Assembly: GCA_029706075.1 (NCBI GenBank)
Contig: JAINUG010000015.1
Coordinates: forward strand, 1,769,715-1,833,714
Length of the DNA stretch: 64,000 nucleotides
Reading direction: 5' to 3'
From: Aldrovandia affinis
Taxonomy: Eukaryota; Chordata; Actinopteri; Notacanthiformes; Halosauridae
The position numbers and the translations under genes are program-made. Position 1 is the stretch's first letter; each line of letters starts with the position of its first letter. Shown piece by piece: positions 9,966-23,538 of the stretch. A model generated the notes under the pieces. It did not search any database, was not told the origin of the DNA, and was given only the letters and a program-made list of their open reading frames with translations.

Positions 9966-12900
9966 AAAACATTTTGAAATTTTGTTCAAAAAAATGTGCT
10001 CTATCTGATGAACCAGGGAAACCGTGTTTGATTTTATTCATTTGGGGACACAGCATTTGGTGTATCTGGTTAAAGTTATAGGAGGTAATGGGGTAAGAAC
10101 CAATTCTGTGAGCTCCCTTGTCTGGTATTACATTTATAGGAACATTGATTAAGATGACCATGCTGTCATTGGTACAGTAATACTACAAAAAAGTATTTTT
10201 AAATTGAACTTAGTCTTCTAAAAGACCATGTCAATATGCATCGATGCACACAGACACACATTAGGAAAGTCCTCTTGGATGTGACCTCCACAGTTAATAT
10301 AGCAACAAGTTATTTCATTTACATCTTGTGTCATTTGGTGGAGTTTGTCTGGCTTATGTCTCAACATCTCCTTACATAAATGTTACTTGTGTGGATGTTG
10401 CATAGGCAGACCATGTCTGTGCTGAAGAACACGAAGCGTAGGGGAAGAGGTGCCTGTCTGGGATCAGAGGTGGCGCTCCAGTGATAGGAATCACTGTACG
10501 GTTTAGAGAGTCATTTACAAGAAATGAAGCCACATGGCTGCAACCATGTTAAAGGTGTTGACCATAACTAAGATCTGATGAATATTCATTCATCTCCTCC
10601 AACTCACTGACAAGCAGTCACTGTTCAAGTTATTGTAAAGATGGATGGATTATAACCCATATATAAGATGGATGAGTTTATAACGCTGTTGGTATGTTAG
10701 TATGATGAAATACCGTTAAACCTGATTCATACATGCACTTTATAGCTGTTGATGACAGAACAAACAAAACATGAGTTGTACTCATGATTCATAATTCTCA
10801 TCAGATCATTACACATTATACATTATGCAAAAATGACTTCACAAAGAATTCATTCTTGACCAGGCCAACTCGCATGTCTGATCCCAGAATATTAGTTGAC
10901 AATTTATTGTAATTGTAACGGTTATGGTATGTTCATTACACTTTATAAAACTCTATAGCTCCTTAACGGTAGCAAACATTACAATACTACATTTAATTTG
11001 AGTCTAAAATACTGTGTATTGTGGTTGGTGAGGTCAAATGGAAGAACAGTCAGAGTAGCTTGACATTCAGGGAATTTCTATGGAAACAGTCGGAGTGAAA
11101 CTCTGACTTATTGAAGTTCACCTCATGACTGCACATTTCTTTTAACTTCCTTGTTTCTTTTTTCACATTCGTGTGTAGGAATCGTGCGTTTTACTGGAAG
11201 GAGCATCCATAACAAAAGTGAAACCAATTTAATCACAGCTGCAAATGGCCCAAACCTTGACTTGCTTTAATTACAGGAAACTGTTCTTCAATTTACATAC
11301 AACAAATTCATGTTGATTATTCAATATATTACTGTTTATCTTCCTTGGAAAAAATGTATGGTGTAAAAGATATATTGTATTCCTCTGCTTCTCAGCCCTG
11401 TCATGGGTTACACCAGATGGAATATGTCACAGTAAACAATATTGAATAAGATCAATATTAGACAATTATTGATTATGGGGGATCAATACTAGGCAAAATA
11501 TAATTAAGCGGAATATCTCAAATTAGTGCTTGCACCCATCAAAGACTGGAATATTTGCTAGGGAAAAATGGACTGAATCTGTTACTGAAAAAAGAAGGAT
11601 AATAATAAAAACAATAATAAAACAAGGATTTCCCTTAAAACAAGGTTTTGCAATGTTTACAAATGTAATCAGCTACACAGTGTGAGTGGGTCAGGACAAA
11701 GACTAAGCACTTGTTTGAAGCAGAAATGTAGGCATTCTAAGATTTGATATCTTGAAGTAAAATTAATTGTAAATTACCTATAGAAGGTAATACAGACCTG
11801 CTCATTCCTTTGCACACAAGAGCTGTTGACAGATTGTAAAGTGGCACTTTGATATCAGCCACCCTATATCATATATCAGTGATAAGAAAACCAGAAGAAA
11901 GAGGTTTCAGCATTTTAATCTGTTCCAGGAAGGGAGGCATTTACATTTCTCTGAAAAGACTTGTACTCCGTAGTGTCTGATGTCAATTCAGTCAGGCCAC
12001 CAGTGGAAGCCAAAGTCACTGAACTGGCTGTTCCTTCAAATGGTAGATAGTAATATCTCCCAAACAGGATTTTAATCCAAATCAGCAAAGTGGACTACCC
12101 TGTCACAAGGTTGGAAGTAAGCTTAGTAAGGCAGTTGGTGTTTATAGCTGAGGCCAAATCTTTCAATCCAAACTTTTGCTTAATTGAGGACCTCTCCTGT
12201 TTATGTCACAGTAGAGTACAATACTTAAGTACTTAACTACTATGATTATTGATCTACTTATATAACAGGACATTTATCTCCAAACATATCTTGGCCTATT
12301 AGTGTGTAGGCCTAATGAAATGTTCACATATACATGTCCACATTATCTAATGAATGAATTGGTATTCTTCAGCCATCGGTGCTGAAAGGGGGGATTATAT
12401 GACATTATCATGTAAGCATTTCAATTGTGCACAGTTTAAATTACTGAAAGACCTTACCCCTATTCACTGAAACAAAGAATCTTCTAGAGAAAAGCAATGG
12501 CTAGAATAAATGGTTAATGCTACCTAAGAGCCAGTCTGGTGAGAATGGGATTACAATATTATGTGTGATGGACATGCTGAAACCTATGCTGGATGTGTTT
12601 TTTGTGTTTTTCTTGCTTAGGCCACATATTCACAATGTTGTCAGGAAAGATATGCAGTACAACACCTCATGCTTCATTACATATAGTGCCAAGTCCTCAA
12701 TCAATTATTTGATATAAACTTATACTAGATATCTGTATCTCAAGTGAGGGGCTATTTAAAAAAAAAAAAAAAAAAAATAGAAACATTGATTCACCCACAG
12801 GCCATGTTGACCCCAACACTGAGAAGGGTAACTAGAGTGTAGACCCAAGTACAGTATCTGAACATAAAATTACTTTTAAGTATACCAAATGAAAAAGCAA

Positions 12901-14100
12901 GTAGGCCACTCTGCCTCTAAGGTGTTTTTTTCTTTTCTGGAAGTGAGGTTGAACTTCAGAGAAGCAGATGTTCTGCTGCATTCTGTCACATTTCCCCTCT
13001 TGGTTCAGAGTTTCAGCTGCTATGAAAACAAAACCACAGTCTGCACATTCAATCGCTATGAAAAAATGCTTGGTGATTAATAAAACCTCACAATGATGCC
13101 CTTATGATTGCGGGTAGGACAGTCTGCTGTTGCCTGTATTTAATGTGGCATGATTTAAGTTTTCAGTGTTGTGAGGGAAGGTGTCATAAAAGCTTGGCTA
13201 AACCAAAGGCCCTCATTGTTTCCTGTCTCCGTGTCATTTCCTGGTGAGGATGCTGTGAGGTGATACAGCATTACCTCACTGCTTTTACAGATAACTGGAG
13301 GGTGTTTGAATAATTCCTGCCACTACTGAAAACCAGATTTGTGAAATGGGTAGCTCTGTTTTTACAACTTTAAGTGTGACAAACAAGAAGAGGTGGAATC
13401 CTGCCTGATGCCACCACACAGCTACTCATAGAGCCGGCTGAGGGGCAGCATGCTAGTGTGAAATGACACTGACAGTCAGAGGTGAAGTCCCACGTCACAC
13501 CAAATGTATCTGCATGACTCAGATGGCCAGGCTCACTGCTAGAGAACTTGTTCCAATTAAATTAAAGCATTACTAGGAAATAGGAAAGGCGGGATTTGTA
13601 CAAATAAAGGAGGTAGAGGACGGGAATGGGCGGACATTTATTGGGAAAAAAAAAAAGTTATGCATTGTGACTTTACTTATCAAGAAAAATTACTTCCTAC
13701 TGTACATTGTAAAGAATGTAATTTGAATAGAGGAAGTGACTGAGGGTGATACTGTTCCCTCTTACTGTTAGTTAATCATTGTTTCCCAAACAGGATGTGA
13801 TCAGGTGTTTTCTGAAAGCATGATTACATGTAAAAATGTATTTATATATTGGTTCATTAGTTAAATTAACCCTTGGAAACACTTCTGATGGTCAATATCT
13901 CTTTTATACAATTGTTTTGCATGAAACCACTCTTTTAATAAGTTAGAATGTGTATTTCCATTATATATGATTGGTTTAAGACTAGAGGGTGGGAACTAGC
14001 TACTTTCTCAACAACAAAGAAACTCTGTAATCACTTCAAAACAGGCATCCGCCTGTGCTCTGTGCGATCCATCAGGTTTCTGACAGGAACTGTATACAAT
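9966..14100. other. long stretch with no gene or repeat recognised
   Basis: About 4.1 kb of ordinary AT-rich DNA with only chance ORFs of up to 66 codons. It contains a pure A run at 12758-12776. Nothing on either strand resembled an exon series, transposon end or RNA gene. Confidence 0.5.
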
Positions 14101-14345
14101 ACTTTTTTTTAAAAGTTTTTGTTTTCAGATTTTCTCCCAGTTTTCTTCTCCCTAATTTTGTAGCCAATTATACCCTCTATTTCTTCTCGAATTTACCCTC
14201 GCCCACTGGACCAGCTAATACCTTGAGGCAATGTTCGTCTCCTCCAAGACAGAACTCGCCCAACTATGTTTACAAGGCTGCCCTACCGCTCCTCGGGGAG
14301 CTTGTGTGGATCTCCCTCCCCAAAGCCAGACCTAGCTTTTCCCTG
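14101..14345 (-). repeat. SINE of the 'tRNA-head, CCAAATTGG-tail' family, truncated
   Basis: In reverse complement this ends GGTATAATTGGCTACAAAAT followed by an A-rich tail, the 3' end shared with copies at 14346, 25219, 42985, 48440, 56699 and 61926. The tRNA head is missing; the second copy directly abuts it. Confidence 0.65.
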
Positions 14346-14706
14346 AGATGAAAATTATATACATTTTCTTTATTCTTATTCTTTTTTTTACATTTATTTT
14401 CCCCTGTTTTTTTATTCCAATTTGGTTGCCAATTATACCCTCTATTTATCTCAATTTACCCTCCCCCACAAGTCCGTCGCCCGTCCTTCGGGTAACGAGC
14501 CAATTTTTCCTCCGAGATGGAACCCGACCACAGACGCCCTTTCCTGCTTATTGCCAAACTTGTGCCGGCTCACCCCCCCTCCCATTGGAGGTAATGGCTA
14601 GGGCTGGTCTGGCAGAGATGGGTTTCGAACCACGTTCCTGATAGGCAACCATACTCGTATCGGACCAGCCAAGATATGGTGCGTTAGACCGCTACACTAT
14701 CCCCCA
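14346..14706 (-). repeat. tRNA-derived SINE, near full length
   Basis: The reverse complement starts GGTGGGGGATAGTGTAGCGG (A-box region) and has GGTTCGAAACC-type B-box sequence. It then has a GC-rich body and ends in the ATTGGCAACCAAATTGG tail and poly-A. The 97-codon open frame inside it is not a gene. Confidence 0.8.
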
Positions 14707-14972
14707 CCTTCTTTAACTTCTTTAATGACATCAACATATTTCAAGAATATGAATATATTTTTGTACTGAATCAGAAATGAAAAAAAATCCTCTGCAGACA
14801 ATGTTAGATAACTGGCTTGCGTTAGCTAATGTTAGCTTGCTAGCAAACAGTTGCATTCAAGGTGCACTCAACGAAAAGGCACTCGACGTCATCCAAAAAG
14901 AAGTGCTGCAAGGTCTTTTTTAATGTTATCTAATATCATATTTGATAACTGATAACAATATTGGGTATCAGT

Positions 14973-17632
14973 TTTGAGCCGCCACCTTACCGTGGTGGAG
15001 GGGTTTGCGTGTCCCAATGATCCCAGGAGCTGTTGTCGGGGGCTTCATGCCCCTGGTAGGGTCACCCAAGGCAAACAGGTCCTGGGTGAGGGACCAGACA
15101 AAGCGTGGCTCACAAGACCCCCCATGACGACAAACAAAAATGGAAATACGTTTCCCTCGCCCGGACACGGGTCACCGGGCCCCCCCCCTGGAGCCAGGCC
15201 CGGGGGTAGGGCTCGAGGGCGAGCGCCTGGTGGCCGAGCCTACACCTATGGGGCTCGGCCGGGCACAGCCCGAAGAGGCAACGTAGGACCCCCTTCCCAT
15301 GGGCTCACCACCCATGGGAGGGGCCAAGGGGTCGGGTGCAGTGTGAGATGGGCGGCCGAAGGCGGGGCCTTGGCGGTCCGATCCTCGGCTGCAGAAGCTA
15401 GCTCTAGGGACGTGGAATGTCACCTCTCTGGCGGGAAGGAGCCTGAGCTGGTGCGGGAGGTCGAGAGGTTCCGGCTAGATATAGTCGGCCTCGCCGACGC
15501 ATGGCATGGGCTCCGGAACCAGTCTCCTTGAGAGGGGTTGGACTCTCTTCCACTCTGGAGTTGCCCCTGTGGGAGGCGCCGAGCAGGGGTGGAATACTTA
15601 TTGCCCCCGGCTCGTTGCCTGTACGTTGGGGTTCACCCCGGTAGACGAGAGGGTAGCCTCCCTCCGCCTTCGGGTGGGGGACGGGTCCTGACTGTTGTTT
15701 GTGCTTATGCTCCAAACAGCAGCTCAGAATACCCACCCTTTTTGGAGTCCTTGGAGGGGGTGTTGGAGAACACTCCTTCCGGGACTCCCTCATTTTGCTG
15801 GGAGACTTCAATGCTCACGTGGGCAACGATAGTGAGACCTGGAGGGGCGTGATTGGGAGGAACGGCCCCCCTGATCTGAACCAGAATGGTGCTTTGTTGT
15901 TGGACTTCTGGACCACCATCCGGCGTCTCAGGGGGGGGAAGCAGTGCACTGTCAACACTGTGTACAGTGGGGATGGGGCGCTGCTGACCTCGACTCGGGA
16001 CGTTGTGGGTCGGTGGAGGAATACTCGAAGACCTCCTCAATCCCACCGACACGCCTTCCAGTGAGGAAGCAGGGTCTGGGGACTCGGGGGTGGGCTCTCC
16101 TATCTCTGGGGCTGAGGTCGCCACGGTGGTTAAAAAGCTCCGTGGTGGCAGGGACTCGGGGGTGGATGAGATCCGCCCGGAGTCCCTCAAGGCTCTGGAT
16201 GTTGTGGGGCTGTCTTGGTTGACACGACTCTGCAGCATCGCGTGGACATCGGGGCAGTGCCTCTGGACTGGCAGACCGGGGTGGTGGTCCCCCTCTTCAA
16301 GAAAGGGGACCGGAGGGTGTGTTCCAACTACAGGGGATCACACTCCTCAGCCTCCTGGTAAGGTCTATTCAGGGGTTCTGGAGAGGAGGGTCCGTCGGAT
16401 GGTTGAACCTCGAATTCAGGAGGAGCAATGTGGTTTTCGTCCTGGTCGCGGAACTGTGGACCAGCTCTACACCCTCCGCGGGGTCCTGGAGGGTGCATGG
16501 GGTTTGCCCAACCAGTCTACACATGTTTTGTGGACTTGGAGAAGGCTTTCGACCGTGTCCCTAGGGGAGTCTTGTGGGGGGTGCTCCGGGAGTATGGGGT
16601 ACCGGACCCCTTGATACGGGCCATTCGGTCCCTGTACGACCGGTGCCAGAGCTTGGTCCGCATTTCTGGCAGTAAGTCGGACTTGTTCCCGGTGAGGGTT
16701 GGACTCCGCCAGGGCTGCCCTTTGTCACCGGTTCTGTTCATAACCTTTATGGACAGAATATCTAGGCGCAGCCGGGCGTTGAGGGGTCCGGTTCGGTGGC
16801 CTGAGGATTGGGTCACTGCTCTTTGCAGATGATGTGGTCCTGTTGGCTTCATCGGGCCGTGACCTCCAGCTCTCGCTGGAGCGGTTCGCAGCCGAGTGTG
16901 AAGCGGCTGGGATGAGAATCAGCACCTCCAAATCCGAGACCATGGTTCTCAGCCGGAAAAGGGTGGAGTGCACTCTCCGGGTCGGGAGGAGATCCTGCCC
17001 CAAGTGGAGGAGTTTAAATACCTCGGGGTCTTGTTCACGAGTGAGGGAAGGATGGAGCGGGAGATCGACAGGCGGATTGGTGCGGCGTCGGCAGTGATGC
17101 AGACGCTGCATCGGTCTGTCGTGGTAAAGAGGGAGCTGAGCCTAAAGGCAAAGCTCTCGATTTACCGGTCGATCTATGTTCCTACCCTCACCTATGGTCA
17201 CGAGTTGTGGGTAGTGACCGAAAGAACGAGATCGCGAATACAGCGGCTGAAATTAGTTTCCTCCGCAGGGTGTCTGGGCTCTCCCTTAGAGATAGGGTGA
17301 GGAGCTCGGTCATCCGGGAGGGCTCAAGTAGAGCCGCTGCTCCTCCGCGTCGAGAGGAGCCAGATGAGGTGGCTCGGGCATCTGGTTAGGATGCCTCCTG
17401 GACGCCTCCCTGGTGAGGTGTTCCGGGCACGTCCCACCGGGAGGAGGCCCCGGGGAAGACCCAGGACACGCTGGAGAGACTATGTCTCTCGGCTGGCCTG
17501 GGAACGCCTCGGGATTCCCCCGGAAGAGCTGGACGAAGTGGCCGGGGAGAGGGAAGTCTGGGTCTCCCTGCTTAGGACGCTGCCCCCGCGACCCGAAACG
17601 GAGAAGCGGTAGAAGATGGATGGATGGATGGA
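14973..17632 (+). mobile_element. RTE-type (Rex3/Expander-like) LINE, frameshifted
   Basis: A GC-rich 2.66-kb non-LTR retrotransposon whose protein would nick target DNA and reverse-transcribe its RNA. An endonuclease domain starts near 15413 (WNVTSL) and includes VCAYAPNSSSEYPPF and GDFNAHVGN near 15801. Reverse transcriptase follows: DLEKAFDRVPR near 16535, GLRQGCPLSPVLF near 16700 and the catalytic FADD at 16822-16833. The arginine-rich C-terminus near 17360-17610 (GRRPRGRPRTRW) is typical of RTE elements. Coding is split over all three frames by several small indels, so it is dead. The 3' end is (GATG)n with no poly-A, as in Rex3-like elements. No target duplication was found. Assignment to RTE is firm in type, less so in named family. 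Confidence 0.85.
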
Positions 17633-17938
17633 GAGGTAAAATGAACTAAGCAGCTAGTTCATAGATAGGCTAGCTATCTGTGGCAGCTACAGGGAAAAAC
17701 TCTTACTCTTTTGGCTAACATTACAACCTGTCTGCCAATGCATCCTACTAGCAGGCTACATTTAGGTGTGTCTGTTTATATACAGTATTATATGTTTTCT
17801 AGAAATGGTAAGGTTTCTGATTGTATGAGATGAATGAAAAATCCATCTGATATTATGGCTAGGAGAAGGTTTTTTGAAAACTCAGGCTGGTGAATTTTGT
17901 GAAAGATGGCGATGTAACCTGCACTTTGTTTTCAGGTT
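17633..17938. other. no feature seen
   Basis: Short AT-rich spacer between the LINE tail and the TTAA-flanked element. Confidence 0.5.
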
Positions 17939-17942
17939 TTAA

Positions 17943-19030
17943 CCCCCTGAGGTCCGTGCTAAGCTTTTCGATGTTTTTAGATTTTGGCATGGTCTGATAT
18001 TTATCTCAATTTCATCAATTTAACACACACTTACTCCAAAGTGTTTGATATTTTTATTTGAAGGACAATCACAGCTACATTTGTATGCCATCAATAGTTT
18101 GGTCAGTATCATATGCAGCTTGTAAATAGATCTACAAACACACAAGTTAAAAATAGTAAATTTTTCTGCTGTCACAAAAGATGTGAAAGCACACACTAAA
18201 CTATAGTGACGAATTGTTTTGCCAATGTGCGTTTGTTCACCAAGGTCTTGGTTATGTAAGGGTGTGAAAATAGTTTAGCACATCTGAGATCTAAATAGCT
18301 AAAAACCTGTTTTTATCAGAACTGGTCATTTACATTTATTTACCAGGCTCTTTGTTGGGAGGGCTAAATGCTAAATTTGAAAACCGAAATGAATATTCAT
18401 TTTGGCTCTAAAAAAATTAAAATTAGCATAGACTGTTGCTGGCAACACGTAAACACAGGAATGTTTTATTTTGTGTGCCTATTGCAATCACAACACGCGA
18501 ATATTCATAGGCTATATATTTTCACGAGTATTTGAAAATATTTGAAAACAGATTGCAAGCGTAAATAAAATAAATATTTTATAACATTTTAGGCTGTTTA
18601 GACTGTCCTATTCAGTTTGTTACATTTGTTTAGTCACAAGCGCGGAATTTATATATATTTTCAGTATTTGAAAACAAGCGAAATAAAATAAATATCAGCA
18701 TAGACTGTCCTCTTCAGTTTGTGTTGTTTATGCCGGCGTTTTCACACATGGCCCGACGCACCTCCCGAAATTAGCACCTCGTTAACATGTCAATAGAAGG
18801 GGACGTTACTAAAAGGTAAAAAACAGAGTAAAAAGCAAGGTTTACTTTTGGTCTAATTAAGCTAATTTTAATCCCATTTGATTTGCCAGTGCTCAAATCG
18901 GAAAGTCGCGATTCTAAGGTTTCTGTCAATGTTTTTGCCGCGTGTGTATGATAAAATATCGCGAAGTTAGAAATAGTAATATACTTGTATTGCTGCTTGG
19001 ATTGGCGCCGATCCAGCCGACCTCAGGGGG
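17943..19030. mobile_element. piggyBac-type MITE with TTAA duplication
   Basis: 1,088 bases flanked by TTAA at 17939-17942 and 19031-19034. The ends are inverted (CCCCCTGAGGTC at left, GACCTCAGGGGG at right). TTAA duplication with short CCC-starting repeats is the hallmark of piggyBac elements. There is no ORF of useful length inside, so it is non-autonomous. Confidence 0.8.
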
Positions 19031-19034
19031 TTAA

Positions 19035-20209
19035 TGAGACAATGTAACCTCCTAACCTTACCAGTTTTAAATCTTATATTGCTTGTGTATGTATTTTATT
19101 ATCATATATAAGACTACATTTTATTTGTAATATTCCATGGTGCAGATGTGTTTATTCTACTATCCAGATAAGAGTGTCTGACCACAGAATATTTCATATT
19201 TAGAATTTTGGAAAAACACCATCAGTCACTAAAAAGCTGGTAACTCTTAAACCATTAAAGGTTTTTGTATTCTGATTTCATTTTAAATGCTTACTTTAAA
19301 AATAGGAGACTCATTTTGTCTAATGTGTAGTCTAATTCGTAGTCAACATGGCATAGATTTTCTTACAAGATAAACATTTTTGGGGGTGTTTTTCCTTGCC
19401 TTATTAAAGGCTTATTAATATTGTGCTATTGTATGTCATATCATTCAAAAGAGCTATTTATCATCTTTCTGGAGGTGTATCATATTTAAATATATAGTTT
19501 GATACCATTAAACTATGATCGTTAATGCATAGACTGGTCTCGTTACGATAAGAAATGTAACATTCTGCTCGGGCAGGAAAGGGTTAAAAGCCTCACATTA
19601 ATCATTATCTTTATCTAACACCCATTACTGTAACCATGGGTGACTAACTTTGTTTTAAAGTGGGGGGGACACAGTTAAAACCTAGATGGGGGCTTGGATT
19701 GTCCCCCAGAAAAAAAACTATACTTCTGACACTGATTTCCTCCAATTCTACACTGTCTACTAACAACTGAGTGAGCCAGACCTTCACAGACTAACTACAA
19801 CTCTGGGACTGGCAGTGACAAAGACACCAAACCTCATCCTTCGAGATGGAACTAGCCAAACCGTTGACTATAATTCCGATACACACAGAGATGCTTTCTG
19901 TACAGAAGTAATTAATATTATTATTACTTAATTTGAAGGTGATACCTTCAATGACCCACCCAGGTCATTTGCATCCTTTGTTGAGAACAGGAAAAACAGG
20001 ATTAAAAACACGGTACCGTAGTGTTTCACAATTATGTAATTTATTACTTCTGCAATATCTAAGCTGGACATTCCCTTAGTTCCCTCATTCAGTTTTCACT
20101 GTGACTAGCTAAGCAATTATCTAAATAATAGCTATTCCCTGAAACAGGGATAAGATCTTTCAGGATAAGGTAACACAAGTTTAAATTTGTGACATGAAAA
20201 TACTGTGGT
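19035..20209. other. no gene seen
   Basis: AT-rich DNA with no recognised repeat. A GGGGGGGACAC...TGTCCCCC pair near 19664-19707 hints at a small inverted structure but was too short to classify. Confidence 0.45.
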
Positions 20210-20213
20210 GTCC

Positions 20214-20783
20214 CCAGGGGTTGGACGACACACACGGACCTTGCAGAGGGCGTAGGCAAGTTCAAGAACACGGAGGAGGCAGTATTCAGAAACCAAAATG
20301 ATAATTTAATAAACAAATACTTATAAACACAAAACAAAGGGTGGGGTCTTCAGGGGAATACAAGCACATAAAGTCCACAAATCCTTATCTCGTCGTCAAT
20401 ATCCAAAATCCAATCCAAAATCCAGGTCAGTTCCTCAGGCAGTCCACAAGTTGGTACACAAAGGGGGGTCCTCAATCAATCCAGTCAAAACACAAAAACA
20501 ATCCAAATCACACACTCAAACTCTCTCTTTCTCAATCCCGGCTGGTCAAACGATGTCACAGTTCTTTCCCTCCACATTCAAACTCTTTCCTATTCCTCTC
20601 AATGTGTGTCTCAGGATCAGCCCTTTAAATAGGCCTCGAAATGGCTTTCAGCTGGTCGTTAGTCCTCATTGCTTGACTCAGCTCTGGTGTAACTGTGGCC
20701 TGCTGGGAAATGTAGTGTTTCCTGACTCCCATGTGTTGTAGGCCAGGCAGCCATTTCCTTGTGCAGCCCCTTGGGCTGCCACA
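20214..20783 (-). mobile_element. solo LTR, minus strand
   Basis: 570 bases that begin TG and end CA (TGTGGCAGCC...GGACACCACA in its own sense). They are flanked by a 4-base duplication, ATAC, at 20210-20213 and 20784-20787. In its own sense it carries a CTATTTAAAGG TATA-type site and a late TTATTAAATTA region. No internal retroelement genes adjoin, so it is a solo LTR. Open frames inside are not genes. Confidence 0.8.
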
Positions 20784-20787
20784 ATAC

Positions 20788-22920
20788 ATACAATATTAAG
20801 AAAACTGTAAAAAACTGTAAAAATTACAGCCACCGCTTACCCTCATAAATGTGCTTCTTTATGCAAACAGCATCTCTTACTGACTTGGCCAGGTTTGATG
20901 GGGAACACGGAAATATCAAATATGCTGATGATATGCCTTGATCTTCTCACACTCATGGATTCTAAGAACAGCAAGGAAGATCGCAGGGATAACTGATATC
21001 GCTGTGATCCCCCCCCCCAAAATAAAAGCTCCACATTCATTATCAAGGTACATGGATTTCATGGATTTCGCTCACACTACATTTCTTCTCAATTTAATAA
21101 AAGTTAAAAGCAATGAATTCATGTGCATTTGTGATGCAAAAAACCCAACAACACACTCACAGAATGTACAAGCATACACCAAAATAGCCCCCTGCTTTCT
21201 TCATAAGGACATCATTCACTCAACAAATGTAAAATATTGCCTGTACAAAAAAGGAAGCTAGGAATTAAGTATTGCTTTCATTTGAAAACAAAGGTCAAAC
21301 TCTTTATAAGTTCCAAATCCTACAAATTGTGCACAGTACATGGGAAGCCATGTCCAAGCTCTATAAATGTCATTTCAGGATCCTCACCGCTGATCAAGAG
21401 CTGTGTCTCGCGTCACAAAACCCCAGAAGAGAAACACGTGACCCTCTCTGTGGGAGTTTATCCAGCCGTTGCTGGAGTTTGGTGAAGGAAAAGAAGACAA
21501 ATCGGTTTTCAAAATGTTTGGTTCCGTTGGTGACAGCCTTTAAGCACAAGCCAGATAGCCTCCCACATCTTTGTCTTGGAGCCTGATCAGCAGCTGCTGT
21601 GCGTCAAGAAGGACTATGAAAAGACAAAGGGTTCTAATTTTTTAAGTTGAGTACATTATCCAACTATTTGACCATAATTGTATCTGATTTTCATTGTAAA
21701 TGTTGTGTCCTGTTATGCTATGGTGAAAGGATGCTAAAAGTGTAACCAGAAATGTATCTAATCTAAATAAAAATATAAATAATTTCTATGACAGCTGAAA
21801 TCAGTTATCCAATCAGAGCCCTACACACCTCATACACTATTTGTGTGTCGGAGGTTTTGCATAGTGTAGATGAAATTGAGAAATGAAATAGGAATAAAAG
21901 CTGGTTCAAAATGACAGTAAACTGGACAGAACTATAAGTCAGAGTGAACACAAGGACCTTCCTACGATGTGCTGTGGCGCCATCAGTCAACCCAACCAAA
22001 CTCAGGTTCTGGCCCCCACACACACGCCCACGTGCACACAACAAACTCCAACACAATAAAATCGAAGAACAGCACAAGATGTAGAAATAAACATATTATC
22101 AATTTATCAAGGTCAAAGCAATTTTTGCATGATGGCTGTCAGACTACTAAAATGAAAATCTCAGCTCAAACAACCAAAAGAATGACCAGTCACCTTGAAG
22201 TTTCACCTGGTGCACTCCAAAAATTTTACAGCAAATTGCAACAAATCCCTTTGAAAGGAAGCAATAACTTGAGCTGCATGCGATCCTTCATGGGTTTGAT
22301 TTTGGACTGGATATTTAATGGATGCAGGGGAAAATTACATTCGCATGAATTTGATAAATATTCAAATTTTCTGAGACAGATCTTTATATGTGGCTATCTG
22401 GAGGCGAGAGGATAATCAGCTGATATAGTATTATTCTCATTCCCCCTACTGTGTTGACACCCTCTGTGGCACCTGGTGAGTGTGCCAGGGTCTGTCTCGC
22501 CCAAACCTGCTTTGAGGTCAAAATGTGTGAGACACAGAGCCTTTCAGCTATGATAGACAGATCACATGACATGCATGCATAAATGAAATAGCAGCGGTGT
22601 TTGGTTGCTTTATCATGTCAAAGTGTTTTAATAACTACTGCCACTTCAAAGAAAATCTGTACAGGTCTATGTCTCTGGGTGGCCATATGAGAGAAAAGGG
22701 GATTTACACTTTCAGCTCAATCTCCCTATTAGTGACTGCAGAACACCTACCAACTTGTCATCTGCCCTGCAGTCACCCATATACAACCTACAAAGCTTTT
22801 TGTCTCAGAGGAAAGGAAAACAAACTTAGCAGCTTTAAAAAAAAAAATATATATATACTATATATACTAAATGGAATATATTATATTATTATATTACTGT
22901 ATAGTACGTAAGTTAGTAGT
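20788..22920. other. no gene assigned between LTR copies
   Basis: Short ORFs of up to 148 codons (21969-22415) show no known domain. The end near 21760 (CTAAATAAAAATATAAAT) could be the 3' end of an old retroposon, but no reverse transcriptase motif was found. Confidence 0.4.
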
Positions 22921-23085
22921 GCCACCGTGGGTGGGGTGATGCACAAGGACCTTTTTAGGGGTGTAGGTGATGGAAGAACTCCAGAGGAGGCGAGATTCCA
23001 AAAAAACCCAGATGATTTTATTAACTTATTTACAAAAATACAAAATAAAGTATCAAACTTTAACCATCTCTCCACTCTCCACTCT
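22921..23085 (-). mobile_element. LTR fragment, inverted relative to its neighbour
   Basis: Matches the left part of the minus-strand solo LTR at 20214 (GCACAAGGACC, AGAGGAGGCGAGATTC, GATTTTATTAAC), diverged. It is therefore the 3' portion of the same LTR family in minus orientation. Confidence 0.6.
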
Positions 23086-23538
23086 GCAGCCTGCAGTCCC
23101 GCACCTGAAGTCAAGCAATTGGGACTATGGACAGCTGAAGGCTATTTGGAGGCCTATTTAAAGGACTGATTCCTGTCGCAGTAGATTAGTGTGTTGGAGT
23201 AGTGGGTGAGAAACAGAATTGCGATCAAAAGGCTGATGAAAAGAAAAGAAAAGGCAGATTGGATTGGATTGTTTTGAGGACTTTGTTTTGTGTACCGACT
23301 TGGATTGTGTGAGGAACTGACCTGGATTTCGACATTGGATTTTGGACAAAGACAAAGATAAGGATTGTGGACTTTACGTGTTTTGAATTCCCTCCAAATA
23401 CCCCACCTTTTTGTGTTTGTCAAGATTAATTTCACAAAGTTATTGTTTTGTTTGTAATACTGCCTCCTCCGGGTGATTTAACTTGCCCATGCCCTCTGCA
23501 AGGGCTGTGAGTGTCACCCAACCCCAAGGGTTACCACA
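23086..23538 (+). mobile_element. LTR fragment, plus strand
   Basis: Same family as 20214-20783 but in the opposite direction: GGAGGCCTATTTAAAGGACT, CTGACCTGGATTT, TACTGCCTCCTCCG and CTGCAAGG occur in the same order. It ends GGTTACCACA. The extreme 5' end is missing, replaced by the inverted piece at 22921-23085. Confidence 0.75.

Noticed and set aside
15404-16238. Minus-strand ORFs of 135 and 177 codons
   Set aside because: They are antisense shadows of the GC-rich RTE LINE.
20341-20741. ORFs of 95 and 96 codons
   Set aside because: They fall inside the solo LTR defined by TG/CA ends and a 4-bp duplication.
21969-22415. 148-codon ORF as a host gene
   Set aside because: No domain, no splice context and biased low-complexity composition; not supportable.
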